A stretch of DNA of 24,792 bases, from positions 1 to 24,792 of the forward strand of contig JAISAN010000218.1 in assembly GCA_031266635.1 (NCBI GenBank), read 5' to 3'. The position numbers and the translations under genes are program-made. The notes under the pieces were generated by a model. The model saw only the letters and a list, made by a program, of their open reading frames with translations, was not told the origin of the DNA and ran no database searches. This document shows, in pieces, positions 16,423 through 24,109 of the stretch. The stretch's first letter is position 1; each line of letters opens with the position of its first letter. The stretch comes from Treponema sp. (GTDB taxonomy: Bacteria; Spirochaetota; Spirochaetia; Treponematales; Breznakiellaceae).

Positions 16423-18153
16423 ATGGATACTGAAAAAAATTCCCCTCACCCAAAGTACCTGATACCTGCCATACTTCTCGCCCTGGCGGCCGTGTTTCCG
16501 GCCTGCGAAATGCCGGGCTCAAAACCGGCGGCATCCTTAAACACCCGGGGCTGGGAAGAAAACGCGGGAACCTGGTATCAGATATTTACCGGTTCCTATT
16601 ACGACAGCAACGGGGACGGGATCGGCGACTTAAACGGAATCGCCCTGAAACTGGATTATCTCAACGATTCCGGCAGCCTCCGGCACAAACAGGAAATCGA
16701 TCTTTATGGGGAATGTAACCGCAGCCTCCATGTGGACGGAATTTGGCTTACCCCCATCATGCCCAGTCCCAGTTATCATAAATACGACACCAAAGATTAT
16801 AAAAACATCGACCCCTCCTTTGGCACGCTCAAAGATTTTCAAAACCTGCTCAAGAAATGCCACGACCACGGAATCAAACTAATCATAGACCTGGTAATGA
16901 ACCACAGCTCAGAACAACATCCCTGGTTTCAGGAAGCCCTCAAGGAAGTCCGGGCCGGGCGTCCGGGACGTTACGCGTCGTATTACAATTTTTATTACGG
17001 CGCCACCCCGCCGGAAACTTACAAATTCAAAACCGCCGAAAGCGGGGGCCTGAGCAGTTATTACAAATTCTGGGGACGGGCCGCCGAAAACGCGTGGTTC
17101 GAGGGATCTTTCTGGACCGGTATGCCCGATTTAAACTGGGACAGCAAGGCCCTGCGGAAAGAGTTTGAGGAGGTGGTGGATTTTTGGCTTTCCGCCGGGC
17201 TGGACGGGTTCCGCCTGGACGCCACATCCTGGCCCTACAACTACCGGGGTATGGATTTACAAAATGACGGCGTCCACGGGGACAATAAAAACATAGAACT
17301 CTGGACATGGTTTAATGATACCTGCAAAAAAATAAACCCCAACGTATATTTAGTAGGCGAATGTTGGGAAGGCAGCGGTACGATTGCCAATTATTACCGG
17401 TCGGGGATGAATTTTTTCGCCTTTGATTTTTCCACCCAGAACGGGAAACAGGGAACCATCTATCATGGCGTAACGGGACACGGAAAAACTTTTGCCAGTA
17501 CCCTGGAATGGTGGGAAAGGACAATAAAACAGCGTAATCCCGGGGCCCTTGCCGCACCCTTTCTTTCCAACCATGATCAAACGCGAAGCTCCATGTTTCT
17601 TTTGGATAACGAGCGAAAAATGGCGGCTTCCCTTTTGATATTTTCTCCCGGAACGCCTTTTATTTATTACGGCGAAGAGATTGGCCTTACCAGTCCTGCC
17701 TATGAATCGCCGGACGCAAACCGGCGGGGGCCCATGTACTGGTCAAACGCCAACTCCGCCGGCCGGCCCGATCCTCCCCCGGAATGGAACTGGTGGCAGA
17801 TGGCCCCCGCTGCCGGCGAGGGGGTTGAAGAGCAGCTTCAAAATGAAAATTCCCTGCTGCGGTATTATATCAGGGCCGGAAACCTGAAAAAGAAGTACCC
17901 CTGGCTGGCTTACGCTTCTATTGAAAACCTGAACAAAACCGGGGATGAAGCGGTAGCGGCCTACCGGCTGCGGCATGAGGGAAAAAGTATTATTGTTACC
18001 CACAATACGGATTACAGTAATCAAAAAGATATAAACCTCCCCAATGCGCGGTATTATGAGGGGTTCTCGGTTCACGGATGGACGGACAAGGGGCCGTTTC
18101 CCGGCGGGGTTTTCAGCCTGCCGGCCTATTCCACCGTTGTATTCAGTGAATAG
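16423..18153 (+). CDS. Lipoprotein alpha-amylase (GH13, MPDLN type)
   Basis: This 576-residue enzyme has lipobox AAVFPAC (Cys28), so it is an exported, lipid-anchored endo-acting starch hydrolase. Barrel features: YDSNGDGIGDL (60-70), region I DLVMNH (156-161), region II GLDGFRLDATSW with nucleophile Asp266, region III VGECWEG with acid Glu313, region IV LSNHDQ with Asp385. Region V reads MPDLN (234-238), the signature of the intermediate group between oligo-1,6-glucosidases and neopullulanases (GH13_36 in CAZy terms); some members act on both alpha-1,4 and alpha-1,6 bonds. The start is supported by AAGGAG. It is flanked by strong hairpins on both sides. It probably cuts polysaccharide held by the two large lipoproteins, giving maltodextrins for the MalEFG system encoded divergently. 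Confidence 0.93.
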   Translation: MDTEKNSPHPKYLIPAILLALAAVFPACEMPGSKPAASLNTRGWEENAGTWYQIFTGSYYDSNGDGIGDLNGIALKLDYLNDSGSLRHKQEIDLYGECNRSLHVDGIWLTPIMPSPSYHKYDTKDYKNIDPSFGTLKDFQNLLKKCHDHGIKLIIDLVMNHSSEQHPWFQEALKEVRAGRPGRYASYYNFYYGATPPETYKFKTAESGGLSSYYKFWGRAAENAWFEGSFWTGMPDLNWDSKALRKEFEEVVDFWLSAGLDGFRLDATSWPYNYRGMDLQNDGVHGDNKNIELWTWFNDTCKKINPNVYLVGECWEGSGTIANYYRSGMNFFAFDFSTQNGKQGTIYHGVTGHGKTFASTLEWWERTIKQRNPGALAAPFLSNHDQTRSSMFLLDNERKMAASLLIFSPGTPFIYYGEEIGLTSPAYESPDANRRGPMYWSNANSAGRPDPPPEWNWWQMAPAAGEGVEEQLQNENSLLRYYIRAGNLKKKYPWLAYASIENLNKTGDEAVAAYRLRHEGKSIIVTHNTDYSNQKDINLPNARYYEGFSVHGWTDKGPFPGGVFSLPAYSTVVFSE

Positions 18154-18157
18154 TGAG

Positions 18158-18189
18158 GCTTTCCCAAAACCCCTTGGTTTTGGGAAAGC
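18158..18189 (+). other. Perfect 14-bp intergenic hairpin after the amylase gene
   Basis: The arms gctttcccaaaacc (18158-18171) and ggttttgggaaagc (18176-18189) pair perfectly around a cctt tetraloop, starting five bases after the amylase stop. TTCTTG and the ribosome-binding site GAGGAG (18195-18200) of the next gene follow at once. It is the strongest hairpin in the window. With no proper T-tract, it could be a partial terminator that lowers propeller-gene expression or a 3'-end stabiliser for the amylase message. Confidence 0.75.
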
Positions 18190-18209
18190 TTCTTGAGGAG
18201 AATAAGAAT

Positions 18210-19376
18210 ATGAATCTGCCGGTTCCGGTGAAAAGAAAATTGTTTCAGGCCGCGCTGGTTTTGATAACGCTGGTTTCTATCTTGCCGGCCTGCACCCAGG
18301 CAGCGGGCAATACGGGAAGCCCCGCCCCTTCTTTTCCCTTTGACCCCGATCTTTCGGCCTGGAAAACCGCGTCCTGGTCGCCCTTTACGGTCCGGGATTC
18401 CATTACGGGTTTTGCCTACGGTGAAACTCCGGCGGGCGGCATTTTTGTTGCCGTAAGCATTACCGGCCTCATCGCCTATTCTGTTGACGGGGACATTTGG
18501 CTCCGGGCGCTCAAGGCCCCCAAGGAAAATCCTGATGACCCCGAAGCCCCCAATCCTTTTAACGCTGAATTTAACGCGGTATGTTACGGCGGCGGCGTTT
18601 TTATCGCCGCGGGAAATAACGGAAAAATAGCCCGGTCAACGGACGGCGTATACTGGAAAGCGGGCCCTCCCACAGGGATCAACGGATTCGGCGCTTCCAG
18701 TATTAACGGCATAAGCTGCGGGAACGGAATTGTTGTGGCCGTGGGGGATAACGCGAACATCTCATGTTCGGCCGACGGAGGGCTTACCTGGGCCGGGGGA
18801 TCGGCGCCGGTTTTTGGCGGTAAACGGCTTAACGCGGTAAGCTTTGGCAACGGCGTTTTTTACGCGGCCGGGAATGAAGGCCAGACGGGGTATTCAAACG
18901 ATCCCGCCGGGGGAAGCTGGAACCACTACCGTTATCCGGCCCGGAACACGGGAACATATCCTGACGAAAAACAAGACCCCGGCTATCCATTCTTCGGCGG
19001 CAATATCACCAAACTTGCCTGGGGCAGGTACGGACAGGGAAATGGCATCGCCGCCGTATTTGACGAATGGGGCGGCCGGAGAATAGCTATAGCTACTTCG
19101 GACGATTTTCGGGGCTGGGACGCCGATATTGACGCCGGTAATTTCGGCGCCAACCAGATCCGGGGGATCTGTTACGGCGGGGGGTATTTTGTCGCCATGG
19201 GGACCAGCGCCATGATCGGCTTCTGGCCCAGCGCCGATCCCTCAAATACAGGAACCCGCTATTGGCGGGCCCATCCCTTTCTTGAATTTAATTACTGGGA
19301 AATCACCGCCGCCGCGGCCTGCAAGGACCGGTTTTTTGCCGGCGGCATTGGCGGAAAGATAGGGTACAGCAAATGA
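18210..19376 (+). CDS. Lipoprotein with seven propeller-type repeats (paralogue 1)
   Basis: This 388-residue lipoprotein has lipobox VSILPAC (Cys28). The ATG at 18210 is chosen because GAGGAG precedes it; an upstream in-frame ATG lies inside the hairpin region next to the amylase stop. The mature part has seven units following the pattern I-x-x-[VI]-x-[YF]-G-x-G-x-F-V-A-x-G-x-x-G-x-I-x-[YR]-S-x-D-G-x-x-W. Examples are NAVCYGGGVFIAAGNNGKIA, NGISCGNGIVVAVGDNANIS, NAVSFGNGVFYAAGNEGQTG and RGICYGGGYFVAMGTSAMIG. The last unit ends at IGYSK without its Trp strand, while an early segment (LSAWKTASW) could complete it, as in ring-closed beta-propellers. The pattern resembles BNR/YCF48-like folds. No glycosidase Asp-box set is clear. 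Its role is unknown; binding or scaffolding in the surface starch complex is a guess from position. Confidence 0.8.
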   Translation: MNLPVPVKRKLFQAALVLITLVSILPACTQAAGNTGSPAPSFPFDPDLSAWKTASWSPFTVRDSITGFAYGETPAGGIFVAVSITGLIAYSVDGDIWLRALKAPKENPDDPEAPNPFNAEFNAVCYGGGVFIAAGNNGKIARSTDGVYWKAGPPTGINGFGASSINGISCGNGIVVAVGDNANISCSADGGLTWAGGSAPVFGGKRLNAVSFGNGVFYAAGNEGQTGYSNDPAGGSWNHYRYPARNTGTYPDEKQDPGYPFFGGNITKLAWGRYGQGNGIAAVFDEWGGRRIAIATSDDFRGWDADIDAGNFGANQIRGICYGGGYFVAMGTSAMIGFWPSADPSNTGTRYWRAHPFLEFNYWEITAAAACKDRFFAGGIGGKIGYSK

Positions 19377-20419
19377 AATTCGGATTCCGTAAAACCACGG
19401 GGCTTGCCCTTCTGATATGGGCAGGGATTTTTTTGTGGGGCTCCTGTTATCTCCCCAACACCCTGCCCCGGCCTAACCCGGCGGGTTTTCACCGGGCCCT
19501 TTCTCCCTTTGAACACCGGTTTGATGAATTCGGAATCGAATATCCGGAAGAACGTATCGCCGGCATGGCCTGGGGAAACGGCGCGCTTGTGGCCGCGGGC
19601 GCTTCGGGAACCATAGCGTATTCGTCCGACTATATCAACTGGACCGTCACGGCGGAAAGCCCCTTTGACATCAGCTTTAGTTCCCTCAGTTACGGCGAGG
19701 GGTATTTTTTTGCCGGCGGGGACGGCGGCAAGGCGGCCTACTCGGAAGACGGCGTTATCTGGCATACCGGGGTAATCGGCCCCATGAGTCCCAAGGATAT
19801 TCATTGCGTTGCCGTGGGCAGAATAAAGGGCAGGGTCGTGTTTACCGCCGCGGGGGCCGACGGCAGAATCTGTTATGCTTCGGGAGCCCCCCAGGGGCCC
19901 TGGAGCGCGGCGCTCCTGTCTCCCTTTGGAACCATTGACAATTACGGCGAAACAATCCGGGCCCTGGCCTTTGGAACCGTCAACGGCAAGGGAATTTTTG
20001 TGGCGGCGGGGGACGACGGAAAAATAGCTTTCGCCGATGATTTAAGCGGCCGCTGGTACGGCGGAAGAACCGGTTCAAGCCGGACCCTGAACAGTGTAAG
20101 TTTCGGCAATGATAAATTTATTGCGGTCGGCGATACGGGGATGGTAAAGTTCAGCGCCGATCCCCGGTCTTACAGTTGGACTATGGGGAACGGCGGCCTC
20201 TTTGGTATCCGTTCCCTTCGGGGAGCGGCTTTCGATCCCCTGGTTAAACAATTTGTGGCGTTTGGCGAACAATCGGCGGTAGGTTTTTCGGAATTCGGTT
20301 CGTCCTGGAACGCCGCCAGTTTTGAAAGCCTTTTCCCCAAGGGGATCAGCGCCCTCACCTGTACCGGTACAAGAATTATTCTGGGCGGTACGGACGGCGT
20401 TATCGCGTACTCTAATTAA
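19373..20419 (+). CDS. Lipoprotein with seven propeller-type repeats (paralogue 2)
   Basis: This 348-residue lipoprotein overlaps the preceding gene by ATGA, so the two are translationally coupled. The lipobox is FLWGSC (Cys25), a loose form. Seven repeat units can be counted: IAGMAWGNGALVAAGASGTI, FSSLSYGEGYFFAGGDGGKA, IHCVAVG..VFTAAGADGRI, IRALAFG..IFVAAGDDGKI, LNSVSFGNDKFIAVGDTGMV, LRGAAFD..FVAFGEQSAV and ISALTCTGTRIILGGTDGVI. It ends at IAYSN, matching IGYSK of its partner. This fits a second seven-bladed propeller arising by tandem duplication and strong divergence. The function is not recognised. It is the last gene of the lipoprotein operon; no clear terminator follows directly. Confidence 0.8.
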   Translation: MKFGFRKTTGLALLIWAGIFLWGSCYLPNTLPRPNPAGFHRALSPFEHRFDEFGIEYPEERIAGMAWGNGALVAAGASGTIAYSSDYINWTVTAESPFDISFSSLSYGEGYFFAGGDGGKAAYSEDGVIWHTGVIGPMSPKDIHCVAVGRIKGRVVFTAAGADGRICYASGAPQGPWSAALLSPFGTIDNYGETIRALAFGTVNGKGIFVAAGDDGKIAFADDLSGRWYGGRTGSSRTLNSVSFGNDKFIAVGDTGMVKFSADPRSYSWTMGNGGLFGIRSLRGAAFDPLVKQFVAFGEQSAVGFSEFGSSWNAASFESLFPKGISALTCTGTRIILGGTDGVIAYSN

Positions 20420-20481
20420 GGAAATCATTTATGAACACCGGCATCAGAAAAAACAAAAACTCCCGCCTCCCGATTCCGGCT

Positions 20482-20658
20482 TTGATTCGTTGCGAAGGGT
20501 CCATACCCCGGTCCCTTGGGGCGGAACCAAGGGTATGGACCCTGAGTCAAATACCTTATGAAAACAACATACCGCGTGGCTCTGCGCGTGGTATGTTGAT
20601 TCGTATTGAGGGTTTCATACCCCGCCTGCCCGGAGGTCCGGGCTTTGCCGCGCGGTAT
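20482..20658. repeat. Cluster of three consecutive hairpins with CATACC/GGTAT arms
   Basis: Three palindromes follow each other. Hairpin 1 has perfect 13-bp arms agggtccataccc (20496-20508) and gggtatggaccct (20531-20543). Hairpin 2 has 9-bp arms caacatacc (20565-20573) and ggtatgttg (20590-20598). Hairpin 3 has arms ataccccgc (20617-20625) and gcgcggtat (20650-20658) with one mismatch, enclosing a perfect GCCCGG-aggt-CCGGGC stem (20628-20643). An imperfect direct repeat starting ttgattcgt and ending cataccccg recurs at 20482-20510 and 20596-20624. The architecture resembles REP/BIME or MITE-type intergenic repeats. With the flanks it fills the gap between the lipoprotein operon and the next promoter. 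Confidence 0.7.
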
Positions 20659-20740
20659 CTTCATTTTGGGAAAACTTCATCTCATCTCTATAAATCATGC
20701 CAATTTTGTGAATTTTGTGTAAAAATTTGATTAAAAATCA

Positions 20741-20770
20741 TTGACAGTGTTCAATTTTATATATTAACAT
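20741..20770 (+). promoter_or_regulatory. Sigma70-type promoter of the second ABC operon
   Basis: TTGACA (20741-20746) is a perfect -35. TAACAT (20765-20770), 18 bp downstream, is the best-placed -10 (4 of 6), within a very AT-rich stretch. Transcription would begin near 20777, leaving a leader of about 24 bases with an ideal AGGAGG (20789-20794) six bases before the ATG. A short palindrome, tgatt-aaa-aatca (20728-20740), abuts the -35 and could be an operator. Confidence 0.65.
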
Positions 20771-20800
20771 AAAGTAAATGAACACATTAGGAGGAATCGG

Positions 20801-21772
20801 ATGAAAAAGTTTATCGGTTGTATGATGCTGTTAGGGATTTGCCTGCTCAGCGGCTGTAGCGGGAAGAAAGAACAAGTGGTATTTTATTTATCCTCTGAAG
20901 ATTTCCGTATCGAGCATTTTCAGAACCGGGTAAATGAACAATTTCCTGATTATCAGATCATTTTTAATTATTTGCCTACCGGCAATTTGGCGGCCAAGTT
21001 GGCTGCGGAGGGGGCAAAAACTGAATGTGATATTATCGGCGAACTGGATACCGCGTATCTTGAAGGATTGCTTGATAATCTCGCGGACCTTTCGTCCTAT
21101 GACGATTCAGTCTTTTTGGATTCCCTGGTTCCCGCCCATCATAAATATTTGCCCATGACAAAAAGCTCCGGCTGTATTTTTTATAGTGAAGAATTCCTGG
21201 CGGCCCGGAATTTACCGGTCCCCGCTTCCTACGACGACTTGTTAAAGCCGGAGTACAAGGGGCTTATTTCCATGCCTAACCCGAAATCTTCGAGTACCGG
21301 CTTCTTTTTCCTGCGGAATTTGATTAACACCCGGGGAGAGGACGCCGCTTTTGCCTATTTTGATAAACTTTCTGAAAATATTTTGCAGTTTACCTCTTCA
21401 GGTTCCGGCCCGGTGAATGCCCTGGTTCAGGGCGAAGCCGGTATCGGGCTTGGTATGACCTTTCAGGTCGTTACCACCATTAATCAAGGAGTTCCGTTGA
21501 ACATTCTGTTCTTTGAAGAAGGTTCCCCCTATTCGGTGTATGGATTAGCCCTGATAAAAGGCAAGGAAACCCGAAAGGCGGTGCAGGATGTTTTTGAATT
21601 TTTCCTGACCAAAGTGGTCTATGAGGATAAGGATCTTTTTATGCCAGAACAGATTTTTAAAGTTCAGCCTAATACCATCCCCAATTACCCCCAAAATGTT
21701 CTTGCGGCTGATATGACCGGCATCGAAAATCTGGCGGAAAAACAGCGGGTTTTGGAAAAGTGGAAGTATTAA
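20801..21772 (+). CDS. ABC transporter substrate-binding lipoprotein, FbpA/PhnS-like
   Basis: This 323-residue binding protein has lipobox CLLSGC (Cys19) and an ideal ribosome-binding site. It belongs by pattern to the family of iron(III), thiamine, spermidine and 2-aminoethylphosphonate binding proteins: VVFYLSSEDF at the start, CDIIGELDTAYLEGL, the mid-domain PASYDDLLKPEYKGLISMPN, GFFFLRNLINTRGEDAAFAY and the late YSVYGLALIKGK. DLLKPEYKGLISMPNP is typical of this FbpA-like group. The ligand cannot be read directly. The single fused permease and the nucleotidyltransferase downstream favour an aminophosphonate or choline-like compound over iron. It is the first gene of a four-gene cluster; the next gene starts within its stop codon (TAATG). 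Confidence 0.85.
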   Translation: MKKFIGCMMLLGICLLSGCSGKKEQVVFYLSSEDFRIEHFQNRVNEQFPDYQIIFNYLPTGNLAAKLAAEGAKTECDIIGELDTAYLEGLLDNLADLSSYDDSVFLDSLVPAHHKYLPMTKSSGCIFYSEEFLAARNLPVPASYDDLLKPEYKGLISMPNPKSSSTGFFFLRNLINTRGEDAAFAYFDKLSENILQFTSSGSGPVNALVQGEAGIGLGMTFQVVTTINQGVPLNILFFEEGSPYSVYGLALIKGKETRKAVQDVFEFFLTKVVYEDKDLFMPEQIFKVQPNTIPNYPQNVLAADMTGIENLAEKQRVLEKWKY

Positions 21773-22536
21773 TGGGGAATAAACTTGCGGTAGAAGATCT
21801 AACCCATAGTTTCAACCAGCAGGAAATTCTGCATGGCATTAGTTTTACCGTCCAGGATGGGGAATTTCTCTCTATCCTGGGGCCTTCGGGCTGCGGAAAA
21901 ACCACAATCCTTAGAATCCTGATAGGTCTTCTGGAGCCGGTCTCGGGCCGGGTGATCAAAGACGGAAAAGACATCACCGGGGTTAAGCCCTCTGCCCGGA
22001 ACATGGGCATTGTTTTTCAGAATTATGCGCTTTTTCAGAACATGACCGTATTGGGTAATGTGGAATATGCCCTGCAATTTAACCCGGAACTTAAACCTCG
22101 GGCCCGCTCCATTGCCGAATACGTCATTGAGCAGGTGGGGCTTACCGAACATATAACCAAAAAGCCCCACAAGTTATCCGGAGGCCAGCAGCAGCGGGTT
22201 GCCATAGCCCGTACCCTGGCCCTGAAACCGGATATTATCCTGTTCGATGAACCGATGTCCGCTCTGGATGCGGCGACCCGGCTTTTGCTGCGGGATGAAA
22301 TAAAAAAAATCCAGAAAAAATTTCGATCTACCATAATATACATTACCCACGATCAGGAAGAAGCTTTTGCCATGTCGGATCGCATTATGGTAATGAATCA
22401 GGGCGTCATTGAACAGATGGATACCCCGGAAAATATTATCCGGCATCCGGCGAATCAGTATATTATCAATTTTGTAATTAAAAATCTGCAGCTCAAGATC
22501 GATTCCCTGACGAAATATATCGGAGCCGGAGGGTGA
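21772..22536 (+). CDS. ABC transporter ATPase (PotA/FbpC/PhnT-like)
   Basis: This 254-residue ATPase energises the fused permease. The start is ATG 21772, overlapping the previous stop by one base; an upstream in-frame GTG (21760) is less likely. All motifs are present: Walker A GPSGCGKTT (37-45), Q-loop QNYALF, signature LSGGQQQR (135-142), Walker B IILFDEP, D-loop SALDA and H-loop ITHDQEEA. It is shorter than typical PotA/MalK ATPases (about 350) because the C-terminal regulatory TOBE domain is absent. It does not belong to the maltodextrin operon, and whether it could also serve MalFG is unknown. Confidence 0.93.
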   Translation: MGNKLAVEDLTHSFNQQEILHGISFTVQDGEFLSILGPSGCGKTTILRILIGLLEPVSGRVIKDGKDITGVKPSARNMGIVFQNYALFQNMTVLGNVEYALQFNPELKPRARSIAEYVIEQVGLTEHITKKPHKLSGGQQQRVAIARTLALKPDIILFDEPMSALDAATRLLLRDEIKKIQKKFRSTIIYITHDQEEAFAMSDRIMVMNQGVIEQMDTPENIIRHPANQYIINFVIKNLQLKIDSLTKYIGAGG

Positions 22537-24107
22537 CTTTTCATCGTATCACAGGAATAAAAGTACTTATCATAATCTTTCTACTGATAACGGTCATCTT
22601 TCCTCTTGCCGCCATGATGATGCATATAACGAGAACCAATATCGCCGCTATTGTTTCCGGTCCCCAATTCAAGCAGGCCCTGGTGAATTCCATAAGCTCC
22701 GCCGGGGCCGGAACGCTGATTTCCATTTTTTTCGGGTACATTTTTGCCTTTTGTGTTACCCGGACCAATATGCGGCGCCAGGAGGTCTTTGCCGTTCTTG
22801 CTGCCGTGCCAATGCTCATTCCTTCAATTTCCCACGGCATGGGGCTGGTGATCCTGCTGGGAACCAACGGAATACTGACCCGGTTTTTGGGTCTGCAGAA
22901 TTCAATATATGGATTTTGGGGCATTGTTCTGGGCTCGGTGTTGTACGCCTTTCCGGTAGCTTTTCTCATGATGGTAGATATCTTCAAGTATGAAGACGGA
23001 GCGCCTTATGAGGCCGCGGAAGTGCTGGGGATTCCGCGTAAAAATCAGTTTTTCGCGATTACTTTTCCCTACCTTCGTAAACCAATGATAGGGGTAGTTT
23101 TTGCGACTTTTTCCCTGATTTTTACGGACTATGGAGTACCCCTTATGATCGGCGGGCGCTGTTTAACCCTGCCGGTTTTAATGTACCAGGAAGTGATAGG
23201 GCTCCTCAATTTCGGGAAAGGCAGTGTCATCGGTGCCATACTTTTGGTTCCGGCCATAATCGCCTTTTTGTTTGATTTCCTTAACAAAGATCAGGGAAAT
23301 CAAAATTTCCTGGCGCAGGAGATCGTTAAAAAAAAGAACCCGCTCCGCGATACCGCGGCCTTTATCTATTGTACCCTGATTTGTCTGATAATTGCCCTGC
23401 CCATTGTGGTTTTTGTGGTCCTTACATTCGTCAAAAAATATCCCCTGGATATGTCGTTCTCCCTGATCAACATAGCCAAAACCATGAACATGGGGGCGGG
23501 CCGGTATCTGGCCAATTCCCTGATCATCGCCCTGGGCGTTTCCCTGCTGGGCACGGTTCTGTCGTATGCCATCGCCTATTTTACCGCCCGGACTCCCGGA
23601 ACATCGTCCAAGGCGCTGCATCTTGTTTCCATCACGTCCCTGGCCATTCCCGGCCTGGTGTTGGGGCTTTCGTATGTGCTTTTTTTCAAGGGCTCCTTCA
23701 TCTATGGAACCCTGGTGTTGCTCATTCTGGTGAACACGGTCCACTTTATGGCTTCCCCGTACCTGATGGCCTATAACTCCCTGGGGAAACTCAATGAAAA
23801 CCTGGAGGATGTGGGCCGTACCCTGGGGGTGGGGCGGTTCTATATTGTGAAGGACGTGCTTATCCCCCAGACAAAAATGACCATCCTGGAAATGGCTTCT
23901 TATTTTTTTGTGAATTCCATGATGACCATTTCGGCGGTGTCTTTTCTGAATACCATCCGGAACAAGCCGGTTTCCCTCATGATTACCCAATTCGAGAGCC
24001 AGCTTTTTCTGGAAGCCGCCGCGTTTGTGTCCCTTCTTATTCTGGGGTGTAATTTTTTTGTAAAATGTCTCGTATATGTAATACGGAAATACGGTACTAA
24101 GGAATAG
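22533..24107 (+). CDS. Fused two-module ABC permease (FbpB/PhnU-like)
   Basis: This 524-residue permease starts at GTG (22533), overlapping the ATPase stop as GTGA, with GGAG seven bases upstream. It contains two consecutive permease modules with about twelve hydrophobic segments, so one chain can form the whole channel. The first EAA loop is YEAAEVLGIPRKNQFFAITF (159-178); the second is degenerate, NLEDVGRTLGVGRFYIVKDV (423-442). This fused architecture is known for iron(III) permeases (FbpB, SfuB) and for the putative 2-aminoethylphosphonate permease family. The context supports the second, but iron cannot be excluded from this protein alone. Confidence 0.9.
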   Translation: MTFHRITGIKVLIIIFLLITVIFPLAAMMMHITRTNIAAIVSGPQFKQALVNSISSAGAGTLISIFFGYIFAFCVTRTNMRRQEVFAVLAAVPMLIPSISHGMGLVILLGTNGILTRFLGLQNSIYGFWGIVLGSVLYAFPVAFLMMVDIFKYEDGAPYEAAEVLGIPRKNQFFAITFPYLRKPMIGVVFATFSLIFTDYGVPLMIGGRCLTLPVLMYQEVIGLLNFGKGSVIGAILLVPAIIAFLFDFLNKDQGNQNFLAQEIVKKKNPLRDTAAFIYCTLICLIIALPIVVFVVLTFVKKYPLDMSFSLINIAKTMNMGAGRYLANSLIIALGVSLLGTVLSYAIAYFTARTPGTSSKALHLVSITSLAIPGLVLGLSYVLFFKGSFIYGTLVLLILVNTVHFMASPYLMAYNSLGKLNENLEDVGRTLGVGRFYIVKDVLIPQTKMTILEMASYFFVNSMMTISAVSFLNTIRNKPVSLMITQFESQLFLEAAAFVSLLILGCNFFVKCLVYVIRKYGTKE

Positions 24108-24109
24108 GC

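Noticed and set aside
20628..20646. GCCCGG-aggt-CCGGGC followed by TTT as terminator of the lipoprotein operon
   Set aside because: The T-run is only three bases, and the hairpin is nested in the third palindrome more than 200 bp after the last gene. I treat it as part of the repeat cluster, though weak termination is possible.
20482..20658. CRISPR array
   Set aside because: The repeats are long, imperfect palindromes of differing sequence with no regular short repeat-spacer pattern, and no cas genes are nearby.
20431..20730. 99-codon open frame with a plausible ribosome-binding site in the gap after the second propeller gene
   Set aside because: It runs straight through the three palindromes and the AT-rich promoter-proximal stretch, has low-complexity composition and no recognisable domain. 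It is most likely a chance frame over a repeat.
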